DNA of 44,494 bases from Aquipseudomonas alcaligenes MRY13-0052 (GCA_000474255.1 BATO01000053.1:1-44494); one strand, 5' to 3'. Counted from the stretch's first letter, positions 1 to 8,299 are shown. Made by a program: numbers and translations. The notes: generated by a model from the letters alone, not told the origin.

Positions 1-1
1 G

Positions 2-475
2 ACGCTCAATACCGCCGCGCTGGACGACCCCGGCCTGATCGAGGCGGCCAGCCGCGAGTACGGCTCCCAGTGCATAGTCGTTTCCGTGGACGTGGCCAGG
101 GAGGAGGGTGGTTACCGGGTGTTCGCCGAAGGCGGCAAGCGCCCCACCGAGCGCTTCGTCGCCGATTGGGCGAGCGAGCTGCAGGCGCGCGGTGCTGGCG
201 AGGTGATGATCAACTCCATCGAACGCGACGGCGCCCGCCAGGGCTACGATCTGCAACTGCTGGATATCGTCTGCCGGCAGGTGAGCATCCCGGTGATCGC
301 CCTGGGCGGCGTGGGCGAGTGGGAGCATCTGGCCCAGGCCCTGGAGCAGACCGGGGTGGACGCCGTAGCCGCCGCCAACGTCTTTCATTACACCGACCAG
401 AGCGTCTATCTGGCGCGCAAATATCTATTCGATCGCGGGCTCAACGTGCGCAGCCCGCAATTGCTGAGTCTCTAG
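2..475 (+). CDS. HisF-like imidazole glycerol-phosphate synthase subunit (5' end outside window)
   Basis: This is the C-terminal part of a HisF-family (beta/alpha)8-barrel protein; the frame is open from base 2, so the start lies upstream. Visible HisF signatures are the stretch INSIERDGARQGYDLQLL, the phosphate-binding-like IALGGVGEWEHL, and the C-terminal AAANVFHYTDQS. It ends only 9 bases before an N-acetyl sugar amidotransferase. HisH/HisF paralogues beside such amidotransferases (the HisH2-HisF2-WbpG arrangement of P. aeruginosa O-antigen clusters) supply ammonia for making an acetamidino group on a sugar. A role in histidine synthesis is therefore less likely than a role in glycan synthesis. 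A HisH-like glutaminase would be expected just upstream, outside the window. The family call is confident; the sugar role is inferred from the neighbours. Confidence 0.85.
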   Translation, partial: TLNTAALDDPGLIEAASREYGSQCIVVSVDVAREEGGYRVFAEGGKRPTERFVADWASELQARGAGEVMINSIERDGARQGYDLQLLDIVCRQVSIPVIALGGVGEWEHLAQALEQTGVDAVAAANVFHYTDQSVYLARKYLFDRGLNVRSPQLLSL

Positions 476-484
476 GAGAGTTCC

Positions 485-1678
485 GTGGAATATTGCAGCC
501 GCTGCGTGTACCCGAGGGCCAGTGTCAACCTGATGCTGGACGAGCAGGGGGTCTGTTCGGCCTGCCAGGTGGCGGAGCAGTTCGCTCAGCTCCCCGAGTC
601 ATTCTGGGATGAGCGTCGCAAGCGCTTCGAGCGGGTGCTGGAGGAGACCGGTGCCGGCAAGCGCAACGACAATTACGACTGCATCATCCCCGTCAGCGGT
701 GGCAAGGACAGTTACTACCAGGCCCATGTGATCGCCGCCCAGTACGGCCTCAAGCCGCTGCTGGTGACCTACCACGGCAACAACTACCTGCCCGAAGGCG
801 ACTACAACCGCGACCGCATGCGCCATGTGTTCGATGCCGACCACATGGTCTTCGGCCCCAGCGTGGAGGTGCTCAAGCGCCTCAACCGCCTGTGCTTCCG
901 CAAGATGGGCGACATGAACTGGCATGCCCACTGCGGGATCATGACCTACCCCATCCAGGTGGCGGTGAAGTTCGACATTCCGCTGATCATCTGGGGCGAG
1001 ACTGCTTGGGACATTTCCGGGATGTTCGACCCGGACGACTACGTCGAATTCAGCGCGCGGGTCCGTCATGAGCACGCCCTGCGTGGCTTCGAGTGGCACG
1101 ACATGCTGGACGACCCGGCCGAGCCGCTGCGCGAGAAGGACCTGCTCTGGGCGCGCTACCCCAGCGATGCGGAGATCCTCAAATCCAAGGTGCGCGGCAT
1201 CTACATCGGCAACTTCTTCCCCTGGGACGCCAACCAGCACACGCGCCTGGTGCAGGAGAACTACGGCTGGAAGATGGCGGACAAGCCCTTCGAGCGCACC
1301 TACCGGCAGATGTCGAACCTGGACGACCGCTACGAGAACGGCGTGCACGACCTGCTCAAGTTCATCAAGTTCGGCTACGGCCGGGCCTCCGACCACGCCT
1401 CCAAGGATATCCGCGCCGGCTACATGACCCGCGAGGAGGGCGTGGAGATCGTGCGCAAGATGGACCACGTGGTGTCCAGCGACCTGCAGCACTGGCTGGA
1501 CTACGTGGGCCTGACCGAGCGCGAATTCTGGGAGGTGGCCGATACCTTCCGCTCGCCGCGCGTCTGGTGGATCGAGGATGGCCAGTGGTGGAAGGACAAT
1601 ATCTGGGGCGAAGCCAGCGCCTACGGGCCGGTGCACCTGCCGGAAGACCAGCAGCAGAAATACCGTCGGGCCAACTGA
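485..1678 (+). CDS. N-acetyl sugar amidotransferase (WbpG/PseA-like)
   Basis: This 397-aa protein matches the N-acetyl sugar amidotransferase family. It has an N-terminal pair of CxxC motifs (C4/C7 and C24/C27) that look metal-binding, then the PP-loop ATP-pyrophosphatase motif SGGKDS at residues 71-76. Members convert an N-acetyl group on a nucleotide-linked sugar to an acetamidino group, using ammonia from a HisH/HisF pair, and the HisF-like gene lies directly upstream. The start is GTG at 485, preceded by AGGAGAG that overlaps the upstream stop codon. In this flagellin-flanking position the likely substrate is a sugar, perhaps a nonulosonic acid, destined for flagellin. The family assignment is strong; the exact sugar cannot be read from the sequence. 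Confidence 0.88.
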   Translation: MEYCSRCVYPRASVNLMLDEQGVCSACQVAEQFAQLPESFWDERRKRFERVLEETGAGKRNDNYDCIIPVSGGKDSYYQAHVIAAQYGLKPLLVTYHGNNYLPEGDYNRDRMRHVFDADHMVFGPSVEVLKRLNRLCFRKMGDMNWHAHCGIMTYPIQVAVKFDIPLIIWGETAWDISGMFDPDDYVEFSARVRHEHALRGFEWHDMLDDPAEPLREKDLLWARYPSDAEILKSKVRGIYIGNFFPWDANQHTRLVQENYGWKMADKPFERTYRQMSNLDDRYENGVHDLLKFIKFGYGRASDHASKDIRAGYMTREEGVEIVRKMDHVVSSDLQHWLDYVGLTEREFWEVADTFRSPRVWWIEDGQWWKDNIWGEASAYGPVHLPEDQQQKYRRAN

Positions 1679-1696
1679 GCACCGGGAGGAGGGGAC

Positions 1697-2707
1697 ATGA
1701 AAGAAGACGACATCCGGCCTTCCCGCCTGCAGGCGGGGCAGCGCGTGGCCCTGCTGCGCGATATCGCCATGCTGCTGGCACGCAACGACGAGTTCGTCGA
1801 GGCGGCCTGCCCGGCGTGCGGCTCCGTTGATGCGCGCTTCAAGTTCGAGAAGAACGGCTTCCGCTACCAGGACTGCCAGGCCTGCACCACCTTCTACGTC
1901 AACCCGAGACCGGGGGAGGCGCTGCTCGGCGACTTCTACCGCAGCAGCGAGAACTACGCCTATTGGGCGCGGCACATCTACCCGGCGTCCGCCGCCGCCC
2001 GCCACCAGTCGGTGATCGTGCCGCGCGTGGAGCGGGTGCTGGAGCTGTGCCATGAAATCGGCCTGCCGTTCGGCGAGATGCTGGAGATCGGCGCCGGCTA
2101 CGGCTCCTTCTGCAGCGAGATGCAGCGGCGCGGGCTGTGGCGGCACATCGTCGGCATCGAGCCCACGCCCGACCTGGCGGGCATCTGCCGCGAGCAGGGC
2201 TTCGAGGTGGTGGAGTCGCGGGTCGAGGATTTCGCCGCTACGACCGACCGCCGCTTCGACCTGATCGTCGCCTTCGAGGTCATCGAGCACCTGTTCGACC
2301 CCGGCCAGGTGGTGGCCAGCCTCGAATGCCTGCTGCGCCCGGGCGGGGTGCTGATCCTCACCTGCCCCAACGGCGCCGGCTTCGACGTGCAGCAACTCGG
2401 CCCCGACAGCCCCTGCGTCGATCACGAGCACCTCAACTACTTCAATACCCGTTCGCTGCCGCTGTTGCTGGAGCGCCACGGCCTGGCCACGCTGAAGTGC
2501 ATCACCCCCGGCAAGCTGGATGCCGAGCTGGTGCGTAAGGGCATCGCCGCCCAGGGGCGCGAAGGGCAGCTCGAGCCCTTCCTCCACGAGGTGCTGTTCG
2601 AGCGCTGGGACGAGCTGGGCGCTGCCTTCCAGCGCTTCATCGCCGATGCCGGCATGTCCTCCCACATGTGGGTGATGGCCCGCAAGCCGGGCGCTGCCGA
2701 TGTCTGA
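1697..2707 (+). CDS. Class I SAM-dependent methyltransferase with N-terminal zinc-ribbon-like Cys pairs
   Basis: This 336-aa protein has a Rossmann methyltransferase core. Motif I is MLEIGAGYGSFC near residues 128-139, followed by an acidic residue in VGIEPT and later FDLIVAFEVIEHLFDP, typical of the Methyltransf_23 group. In front of the core are Cys pairs at C38/C41 and C60/C63, a possible zinc ribbon as seen in sugar-modifying C- or O-methyltransferases. A GGAGG-type ribosome site lies just before ATG 1697. The gene overlaps the next by 8 bases, suggesting translational coupling. In this glycan island it probably methylates a nucleotide sugar or the finished glycan. The acceptor atom is unknown. 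Confidence 0.82.
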   Translation: MKEDDIRPSRLQAGQRVALLRDIAMLLARNDEFVEAACPACGSVDARFKFEKNGFRYQDCQACTTFYVNPRPGEALLGDFYRSSENYAYWARHIYPASAAARHQSVIVPRVERVLELCHEIGLPFGEMLEIGAGYGSFCSEMQRRGLWRHIVGIEPTPDLAGICREQGFEVVESRVEDFAATTDRRFDLIVAFEVIEHLFDPGQVVASLECLLRPGGVLILTCPNGAGFDVQQLGPDSPCVDHEHLNYFNTRSLPLLLERHGLATLKCITPGKLDAELVRKGIAAQGREGQLEPFLHEVLFERWDELGAAFQRFIADAGMSSHMWVMARKPGAADV

Positions 2708-3470
2708 CTACGAGGAGTTCGCCCGCGCCCTGCGCCAGACCTACCAGGACAACGGCTTCGCCCTGATCAAGCAGTTGCTTTCGCCGGAGGTGGCGCAACG
2801 GCTGCGCAAGGACATGGCGGTGCTGTTCGAGCGGGAGCCGCGCTATGCCGGCGACATCTACGACAACCCCGGGCTGGGCGACATCCGCATCGATGTGTTC
2901 AGCCGCTATCCCTCTGTGTGGAAGGCGATCTTCGACAGCGAGATCCTCGCCGTGCTGAAGATCCTCCTGGGCGAGGACTTCGCGCTCCTGCCGGAGTCGG
3001 CGCTGCACCGCAAGGGCTATGGAACCTGGCACAAGGACACCGACTCCCAGCAGAAGGCCGGGCACCGGTTCCAATGGGAGCCGGATTGCGACATCGTGCA
3101 GATCGCCTTCTATCTCCAGGCCAACACGCCCGAGCACGGGGGCGGCCTGGAGGTGATCCCGGGTTCCCACCGGGTGGACATGCGCTGGTACGAGGAGAGC
3201 CAGAAGGGCCTGCGCGTGCTGAGCGAGGCGGGGGACATGGTCATCTTCAACACCCGCCTCGATCACAAGGCCTGCTGGCCGGTGCAGCCGGTGCCGGAAG
3301 GCCAGGAAAAGTACGCGGTGTTCTTCATGGCATCGCGCAACAACGATCATGCACGCCGCTACATCGACTTCATCCGTGGCCGGCCGGGCTACCTTTTCAT
3401 GGATGGCTTCAGCTATCCGGCCGCTCTGCAGAGCCTCGCGCGCCAGGCAGGTGTCAACTTGCTGGTGTGA
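2700..3470 (+). CDS. PhyH-family Fe(II)/2-oxoglutarate dioxygenase
   Basis: This 256-aa protein resembles phytanoyl-CoA dioxygenase (PhyH)-like non-haem iron oxygenases. The iron-binding facial triad is visible as H111-x-D113 in the context TWHKDTD, with a distal His at 189 in FNTRLDHKA. The sequence GGGLEVIPGSH at about 147-157 is the family hallmark before the distal strand. The start ATG at 2700 lies inside the 3' end of the methyltransferase gene (8-base overlap). PhyH-type enzymes hydroxylate or otherwise oxidise diverse substrates, and several act in glycan or secondary-metabolite clusters. Here oxidation of a flagellin sugar or its acyl substituent is inferred only from the neighbourhood. 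Confidence 0.82.
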   Translation: MSDYEEFARALRQTYQDNGFALIKQLLSPEVAQRLRKDMAVLFEREPRYAGDIYDNPGLGDIRIDVFSRYPSVWKAIFDSEILAVLKILLGEDFALLPESALHRKGYGTWHKDTDSQQKAGHRFQWEPDCDIVQIAFYLQANTPEHGGGLEVIPGSHRVDMRWYEESQKGLRVLSEAGDMVIFNTRLDHKACWPVQPVPEGQEKYAVFFMASRNNDHARRYIDFIRGRPGYLFMDGFSYPAALQSLARQAGVNLLV

Positions 3471-3557
3471 ATCTTGCTGCAGCGCGGGATACGTCAATTT
3501 TCCGTTCAGGTCGGGACGCCCGCCGTGCCGCCTGAACCGCTTCCAGACAGGTAGGTT

Positions 3558-4112
3558 ATGGTCGGACTCGTGCTCCCCCCCTCGATGCAAGGCAAGCCCG
3601 TGTGGCGCAAGTTGCTGCCCACCGGCTTCAGCGGGTTCGACCCCGAGCAGCCGTGCGGCTACTGGCCCGTGCTCTGGCAACGCTGGCTGGGCTACCGCGA
3701 AAGCGATGCCGCCTTCGGCGATTTCCTGGCGTTCCTCGAATCCCTGCCCAGTGGCCCGGCGCTCGACAGCGAGGCCCTGGCGCAGCAACTGCAGCCGCAC
3801 CTGGCGCGGCCGCGCAACCGCTTCTTCCTGTTCATCCTCTGGTTCTTCCGCGAAGGGGCCCGGCCCACGCCGCTGGCCGAGCTGCCCGACCTCGAGACGT
3901 TGCTCGGGGCGGAGCACTGGGCGCACTTCACGCGCTGGCACCGCAAGTACCACACCGACTTCGTGGCGCTGGAGTGCCTGCTCGCCTGGCAGCAGCAGCC
4001 GGAGGTCCGCGCTGCCTACCTGTATCGCGGCGTCGAACTGCAAGGCGTGCTGGATTACCCGGCCTTCCCGCGCATGCTCGATTCGCTGTTCCACGCCTTC
4101 ACGGACGAGTGA
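3558..4112 (+). CDS. Unrecognised 184-aa protein of the flagellin glycosylation island
   Basis: I do not recognise a family. The protein is rich in Trp, Phe, Tyr and Leu, with WPVLWQRWLG near the N-terminus and the aromatic run FFLFILWFFREG at about residues 92-103. That run is too short and too charged at its edges to be a clear membrane segment. There is no signal peptide and no Cys pair. It is separated from the PhyH gene by 87 bases and ends 5 bases before the large glycosyltransferase start at 4118, so it is probably co-translated with that enzyme. It may be a partner or chaperone of the glycosyltransferase, but nothing in the sequence proves this. ATG 3558 follows AGGTAGG. Confidence 0.7.
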   Translation: MVGLVLPPSMQGKPVWRKLLPTGFSGFDPEQPCGYWPVLWQRWLGYRESDAAFGDFLAFLESLPSGPALDSEALAQQLQPHLARPRNRFFLFILWFFREGARPTPLAELPDLETLLGAEHWAHFTRWHRKYHTDFVALECLLAWQQQPEVRAAYLYRGVELQGVLDYPAFPRMLDSLFHAFTDE

Positions 4113-4117
4113 TACCC

Positions 4118-7100
4118 ATGTCCCAGCCCTTGCGCGCGATCATTACCCAGCTCTGGACCAAGAACGTTCCATTGCTGGAGCAATACCTGGCCGATTACGG
4201 CCCCCGTACCGTCCTGACCTTCCAGGGCTGCGTCACCCCCGAATTCGAAAGCATGCTGGAACGCCACGGTAGCGACGTGGTGCTCATCGACTCACTGCTG
4301 GAAAGCATGGTCACCGCCACCACCGAAACCTTCAATGAGCGGGCCGCGCTGCCCTTCAGCGATACCGTGCGCCAGGGCATCCAGCCGCAGCTCGAGGCTG
4401 CCGGCCTGACCTGGGAAGACTGGGTGCGCACCCTGCAGGACGTCGCCACCCGCACGCTGCCGGTGTCCTTCGCCCTGGTGGACGCGCTGGATCGCCTGGC
4501 GACCCTCTATGAAATCGAACTGATCGCCGTCAACGAAGACTGGATGTTCGGCTCCAAGACCTTGGTGGCCTGGGGCAAGGCGCGGGGCATCCCCAGCCTG
4601 CACGTCGAGCACAACCCGACCCTGTGCTACCCCTACACCGTCCACGACCAGCAGAACGCCGACCGGATGGTGGTGTGGAGCGAGGACAGCCGCCGCCTTT
4701 ACGGCGACGCCGGCTACGACACCGAGCGCCTGCAGGTGATGGGCCTGCCGCAGTTCGACGACCTCTTCGCCGTGCGTGGCGAACGCCAGGCCAGCCGTGA
4801 AGCGCTGTGCGCGGAGCTGGGCCTGGACCCGTCCCTGCCCATCGTGGTGCTGGGTACCACCCTGCTGGCCGAGCATGCGCTGCCGCCGGAGCTGAACATC
4901 GACGAGCAGGTGCTGCGTGCCTACCTCGGCGCGATCGGCACCCTGGGCAAGGGCGTGCAGGTGGTGATCAAGGGGCGCAGGCCCCAGGGCCGTTTCGGCG
5001 CCGAGCAGGTGGCCGTGCTGGCCGCCGAGTACGGCCTCACGGCCGCTGACTACCGGTACGCCGATGGCGCGCCGCTGCCGTTCCTGCTGTCGGCAGATGT
5101 GCTGGTGGCGGTGGATTCCGGCCTGCAGGTGGAGGCGATGCTGGTGGGCACGCCGGCACTCAACCTGATGACCGAGACCGGCTTCTTCTATGGCCCCGGC
5201 CTGGTGCCGGGGCAGGGCGTGGACACGGTGGACGGCAATGAGCTGGCGCCCGCCATCCGTCGACTGCTGGATGACCCGGAGCACCGGCAGCGCATGCTCG
5301 AGCGGGCCAATGCCTGCATCGAGCAGTTGCCCCGGGGCTCCACCGCGGCCATCGCGGCGTTCATGTCGCAGCTGGCGTTGCCCGCACCGCGTCGCCTGCA
5401 GGCCAGCGACCAGTTGATGGACTGGTTGGAATCCGCCGCGCCGACCGGCAATGCGCTGAGGATCATCCTTGATCACCTCGCCGCCCACAGCCCCCGGGCG
5501 CCACAGCTGGGCGTCGTGATACTGGACCGCCAGGGCAGCCTGGCTGATGTGATCACCACCGTGGGCAGCCTCTCCGAAAGCCGTTACCCGGAACTCGTGC
5601 CGATGCTGGTGAGTGCCAATGCCGAAGTCGTCGGTGAGGCGAACATCCCCGCCCGGCTGGTGCAGGACGGCAGCCATGTGGAGGCGATCAACGAACTGGT
5701 GGCCGGCGCGGATCTGGACTGGGTGCTGGTGGTGGATGCCGGGGTGGAGTTCACCTCCACCGGCCTGCTCGCCATCGCCCAGAAGGTCGCCTCCGACCCG
5801 CAGTGCCGCGCGCTCTATGCCGATGAATTCCAGCTGACCGAGCTGGGCGCGCGCGGGGCCTGCTTCAAGCCGGACTTCAACCTCGACCTGCTGCTCAGCT
5901 TCCCCCTCAGCCTGTGCCGCTACTGGTTCATCCGCGCCGACGTATTCCGGACCGAGGGCGGCTTCGACCCGATCTTCGCCGACGCCATGGAGCTGGAGTT
6001 CATCCTGCGCCTGGTGGAGCGGGACGGCCTGGTGGGCCTGGAACATGTCGACGAGGTGCTGCTCACCAGCCGGGTGCCGCAGTTGCGTGCCAACCCGGTG
6101 GAGCAGGTGGCCATCGAACGCCACCTCGAACAGCGTGGTTACCAGGCGCGGGTGGAGAGCTTCCTGCCGGGGCGCTACCGCATCGACTACGGCCACGAGG
6201 TCGGGCCGAAGGTCTCCATAGTAGTGGCGGTGCGTGACCACCTGTCGCTGCTGCAGCGCTGCGTGGATAGCTTGCTGGAGAAGACCCGTTACGGTCATTA
6301 CGAGCTGCTGCTGGTGGATTGCGAGAGCCAGGAGCCGGCGACCCGCCAGTGGCTGGATGGCGTCGAGGCGCTGGACAGCGAGCAGGTGAAGGTCTGGCGC
6401 TTCGCTGGCGAGCTGAATTATTCGGCGATGGTCAACGCGGTGGCGATGTCGGTGGAGTCCGACTACCTGCTGCTGCTCAGCCACGATGTGCGCATCGTGC
6501 ACGAGGACTGGCTGGAGCAACTGCTCAACCACGCGCTGCGGCCCGAGGTGGGGGTGGTTGGCGCCAAGGTGCTGGATGCCATGGGCTGCATCGAGCAGGC
6601 GGGGATCATCCTCGGCCTGCACGAGGTGGCGGGGCGCACCTTCGTCGGCGAACCGGGCGATGCCGCCGGCTATATGAACCGTTTGCAGGTTCCCCAGAAC
6701 TACAGCGCGGTGGGCTCGGCCTGCATGATGGTGCGGCGCGAGGCGTTCATCGCGGTGGACGGCATGGACGCGGAACGCCTCGGTGCCTTCTATGGCGATG
6801 TCGATCTGTGCCTGCGCATCCGCGCGTCCGGGCTGCTCAACGTGTGGACCCCCGATTGCGTGGTGATGCGCGACGGCATCGACCTGCCGGTGCTGGCCAT
6901 CGACGGCGCCCTGGCACGCCAGGCCGCGCTCAAGGCCGAGCGCGAGCAGATGCTGCAGCGCTGGCTGCCGGTGCTGGCCCGCGACCCGGCCTACAACGCC
7001 AACCTGTCTCTGTCCGGCCACGGCTTCGGTTTCGAATACGGCACGCGGCGCGTGCGTCATCCGCTGCTGCCCCAGGTGCTCTGCTACCCGGCGGACGCCA

Positions 7101-8050
7101 CCGGCTGCGGCCACTACCGGATTCGCCAGCCACTGGAGGCGCTGCGTGAGGCGGGCCTGGTGGAGGGTACGTTCAGCGGCACCCACCTGACGCCCGTGGA
7201 GCTGGAGCGCTTCGGTGCACAGACGGTGGTGTTCCAGCGGCAGATCATGGACCCGCAGATCGAGGGCATGCGCGAAGTGAAGGCGCTGTCCGGGGCATTC
7301 CGCGTCTACGAACTGGATGACTACCTGCCCAACCTGCCGCTCAAGAGCGCGCACCGGGAAACCATGCCGCGCGATGTGCTCAAGTCATTGCGCCAGGCGG
7401 TGGCGCTCACCGATCGCTTCGTCGTTTCCACCGCGCCGCTGGCCGAGGCCTTCGCCGACCTGCACAGCGATATCCGCGTGGTGCCGAACTGCCTGCCGTT
7501 GCCCTGGTGGAGCAATCTGCGCAGCCGGCGCCGCCGTGGCAGCAAGCCCCGGGTTGGCTGGGCGGGTGGCAGCAGCCACCAGGGTGACCTGGAGCTGATC
7601 GCCGATGTGGTCCGTGAACTGGCGGGGGAGGTGGAGTGGGTGTTCTTCGGCATGTGCCCGGAGAAGCTCCGGCCCTACGTGCACGAATTCCATATCGGCG
7701 TGCCGATCGAGTTGTATCCGGCCAAGCTGGCCAGCCTGGACCTGGACCTTGCCCTGGCGCCGCTGGAGCAGAACCTGTTCAACGACTGCAAGAGCAACCT
7801 GCGCCTGCTGGAATACGGCGCCTGTGGCTTCCCGGTGATCTGCAGCGACGTGCTCTGCTACCGCGGCGACCTCACGGCGACCCGGGTGAAGAACCGCTTC
7901 AAGGATTGGGTGGACGCCATCCGCATGCATTTGAGCGACCTCAAGGCCACCGCCGCCGCCGGCGACACCTTGCGTGCCCAGGTGCTGGGGAACTGGATGC
8001 TGGACGGGGAGAACCTGGTGCGCTGGCGCGCCGCCTGGTTGCCGGACTGA
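4118..8050 (+). CDS. Large multi-module glycosyltransferase, probable flagellin glycosyltransferase (FgtA-like)
   Basis: The same frame is open further upstream, but ATG 4118 fits best: it follows the previous stop directly and gives 1310 aa. Four modules can be seen. Residues about 1-440 look GT-B-like, ending in a donor-site-like region with VAVDSGLQVEAMLVGTPALN. About 460-690 is a degenerate GT2-like module containing YADEFQLTE and KPDFNLDLLLSFP. About 697-920 is a clear GT2 module beginning KVSIVVAVRDHLSLLQRCVDS and containing GDVDLCLRIR. About 980-1310 is GT4-like, with VGWAGGSSHQGDLELIADV and NLRLLEYGACGFPVICSD. It lies directly upstream of fliC, as P. aeruginosa fgtA does. It probably transfers and extends the O-linked glycan on FliC. 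The domain calls are firm; the function is inferred from position. Confidence 0.82.
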   Translation: MSQPLRAIITQLWTKNVPLLEQYLADYGPRTVLTFQGCVTPEFESMLERHGSDVVLIDSLLESMVTATTETFNERAALPFSDTVRQGIQPQLEAAGLTWEDWVRTLQDVATRTLPVSFALVDALDRLATLYEIELIAVNEDWMFGSKTLVAWGKARGIPSLHVEHNPTLCYPYTVHDQQNADRMVVWSEDSRRLYGDAGYDTERLQVMGLPQFDDLFAVRGERQASREALCAELGLDPSLPIVVLGTTLLAEHALPPELNIDEQVLRAYLGAIGTLGKGVQVVIKGRRPQGRFGAEQVAVLAAEYGLTAADYRYADGAPLPFLLSADVLVAVDSGLQVEAMLVGTPALNLMTETGFFYGPGLVPGQGVDTVDGNELAPAIRRLLDDPEHRQRMLERANACIEQLPRGSTAAIAAFMSQLALPAPRRLQASDQLMDWLESAAPTGNALRIILDHLAAHSPRAPQLGVVILDRQGSLADVITTVGSLSESRYPELVPMLVSANAEVVGEANIPARLVQDGSHVEAINELVAGADLDWVLVVDAGVEFTSTGLLAIAQKVASDPQCRALYADEFQLTELGARGACFKPDFNLDLLLSFPLSLCRYWFIRADVFRTEGGFDPIFADAMELEFILRLVERDGLVGLEHVDEVLLTSRVPQLRANPVEQVAIERHLEQRGYQARVESFLPGRYRIDYGHEVGPKVSIVVAVRDHLSLLQRCVDSLLEKTRYGHYELLLVDCESQEPATRQWLDGVEALDSEQVKVWRFAGELNYSAMVNAVAMSVESDYLLLLSHDVRIVHEDWLEQLLNHALRPEVGVVGAKVLDAMGCIEQAGIILGLHEVAGRTFVGEPGDAAGYMNRLQVPQNYSAVGSACMMVRREAFIAVDGMDAERLGAFYGDVDLCLRIRASGLLNVWTPDCVVMRDGIDLPVLAIDGALARQAALKAEREQMLQRWLPVLARDPAYNANLSLSGHGFGFEYGTRRVRHPLLPQVLCYPADATGCGHYRIRQPLEALREAGLVEGTFSGTHLTPVELERFGAQTVVFQRQIMDPQIEGMREVKALSGAFRVYELDDYLPNLPLKSAHRETMPRDVLKSLRQAVALTDRFVVSTAPLAEAFADLHSDIRVVPNCLPLPWWSNLRSRRRRGSKPRVGWAGGSSHQGDLELIADVVRELAGEVEWVFFGMCPEKLRPYVHEFHIGVPIELYPAKLASLDLDLALAPLEQNLFNDCKSNLRLLEYGACGFPVICSDVLCYRGDLTATRVKNRFKDWVDAIRMHLSDLKATAAAGDTLRAQVLGNWMLDGENLVRWRAAWLPD

Positions 8051-8089
8051 CCGTCCTGGCGCTCACCGACGAACGGCGTGGCAAAAGGC

Positions 8090-8115
8090 TAAACCTTCGC
8101 TACGCCTGCCGATAA
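8090..8115 (+). promoter_or_regulatory. Sigma-28-like element, distal, upstream of fliC
   Basis: TAAA at 8090-8093 is followed after 14 bases by a perfect GCCGATAA at 8108-8115. The spacing is one base shorter than the canonical 15, so activity is uncertain. A canonical site lies about 90 bases downstream. Confidence 0.4.
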
Positions 8116-8180
8116 CAGGAGTACGAACACTGTTCGCGGCTGCGCGGCAAGCCCAAAGAGAAAAAATTTCAAATTTCTCC

Positions 8181-8207
8181 TAAAGCTCCACCGGCAAGCG
8201 CCGATAA
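8181..8207 (+). promoter_or_regulatory. Sigma-28 (FliA) promoter of fliC
   Basis: TAAAGCTC at 8181-8188 and GCCGATAA at 8200-8207 are separated by 11 bases, matching the FliA consensus TAAA-N15-GCCGATAA. An A/T-rich tract at 8160-8179 lies just upstream. The predicted transcript start near 8215 leaves an untranslated leader of about 85 bases before fliC. Sigma-28 control of flagellin is established in Pseudomonas. Confidence 0.88.
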
Positions 8208-8233
8208 ACAGTTCGAATGCGAATTCTAGGGGC

Positions 8234-8271
8234 ACCTGAGCAGCAGGTCCTGAAGGTCGCAAAGCTCAGGT
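8234..8271 (+). other. Stem-loop in the fliC 5' untranslated leader
   Basis: ACCTGAGC at 8234-8241 and GCTCAGGT at 8264-8271 form a perfect 8-bp inverted repeat around a 22-base loop, inside the predicted leader. It ends 17 bases before the GGGAG ribosome site (8288-8292). It could stabilise the abundant flagellin mRNA or be a regulator target; this is inference. Confidence 0.5.
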
Positions 8272-8299
8272 AAATACTAGGTACTTCGGGAGACGCCAA

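Noticed and set aside
599-2665. Long open frame on the - strand (688 codons) opposite the glycosylation genes
   Set aside because: It is the mirror of high-GC codon bias in the + strand genes. Its translation is His/Val/Ala/Gln-rich with no domain, and the + strand proteins there have clear families.
4292-7354. Open frame of 1020 codons on the - strand opposite the glycosyltransferase
   Set aside because: Composition is shadow-like (His, Gln, Val, Arg repeats), no ribosome site or domain is evident, and it lies fully inside a gene with recognisable domains.
8124-8136. SOS (LexA) box at the CGAACACTGTTCG palindrome
   Set aside because: It resembles the Bacillus LexA box only and has the wrong spacer length; the Pseudomonas LexA site is of CTGT-N8-ACAG type.
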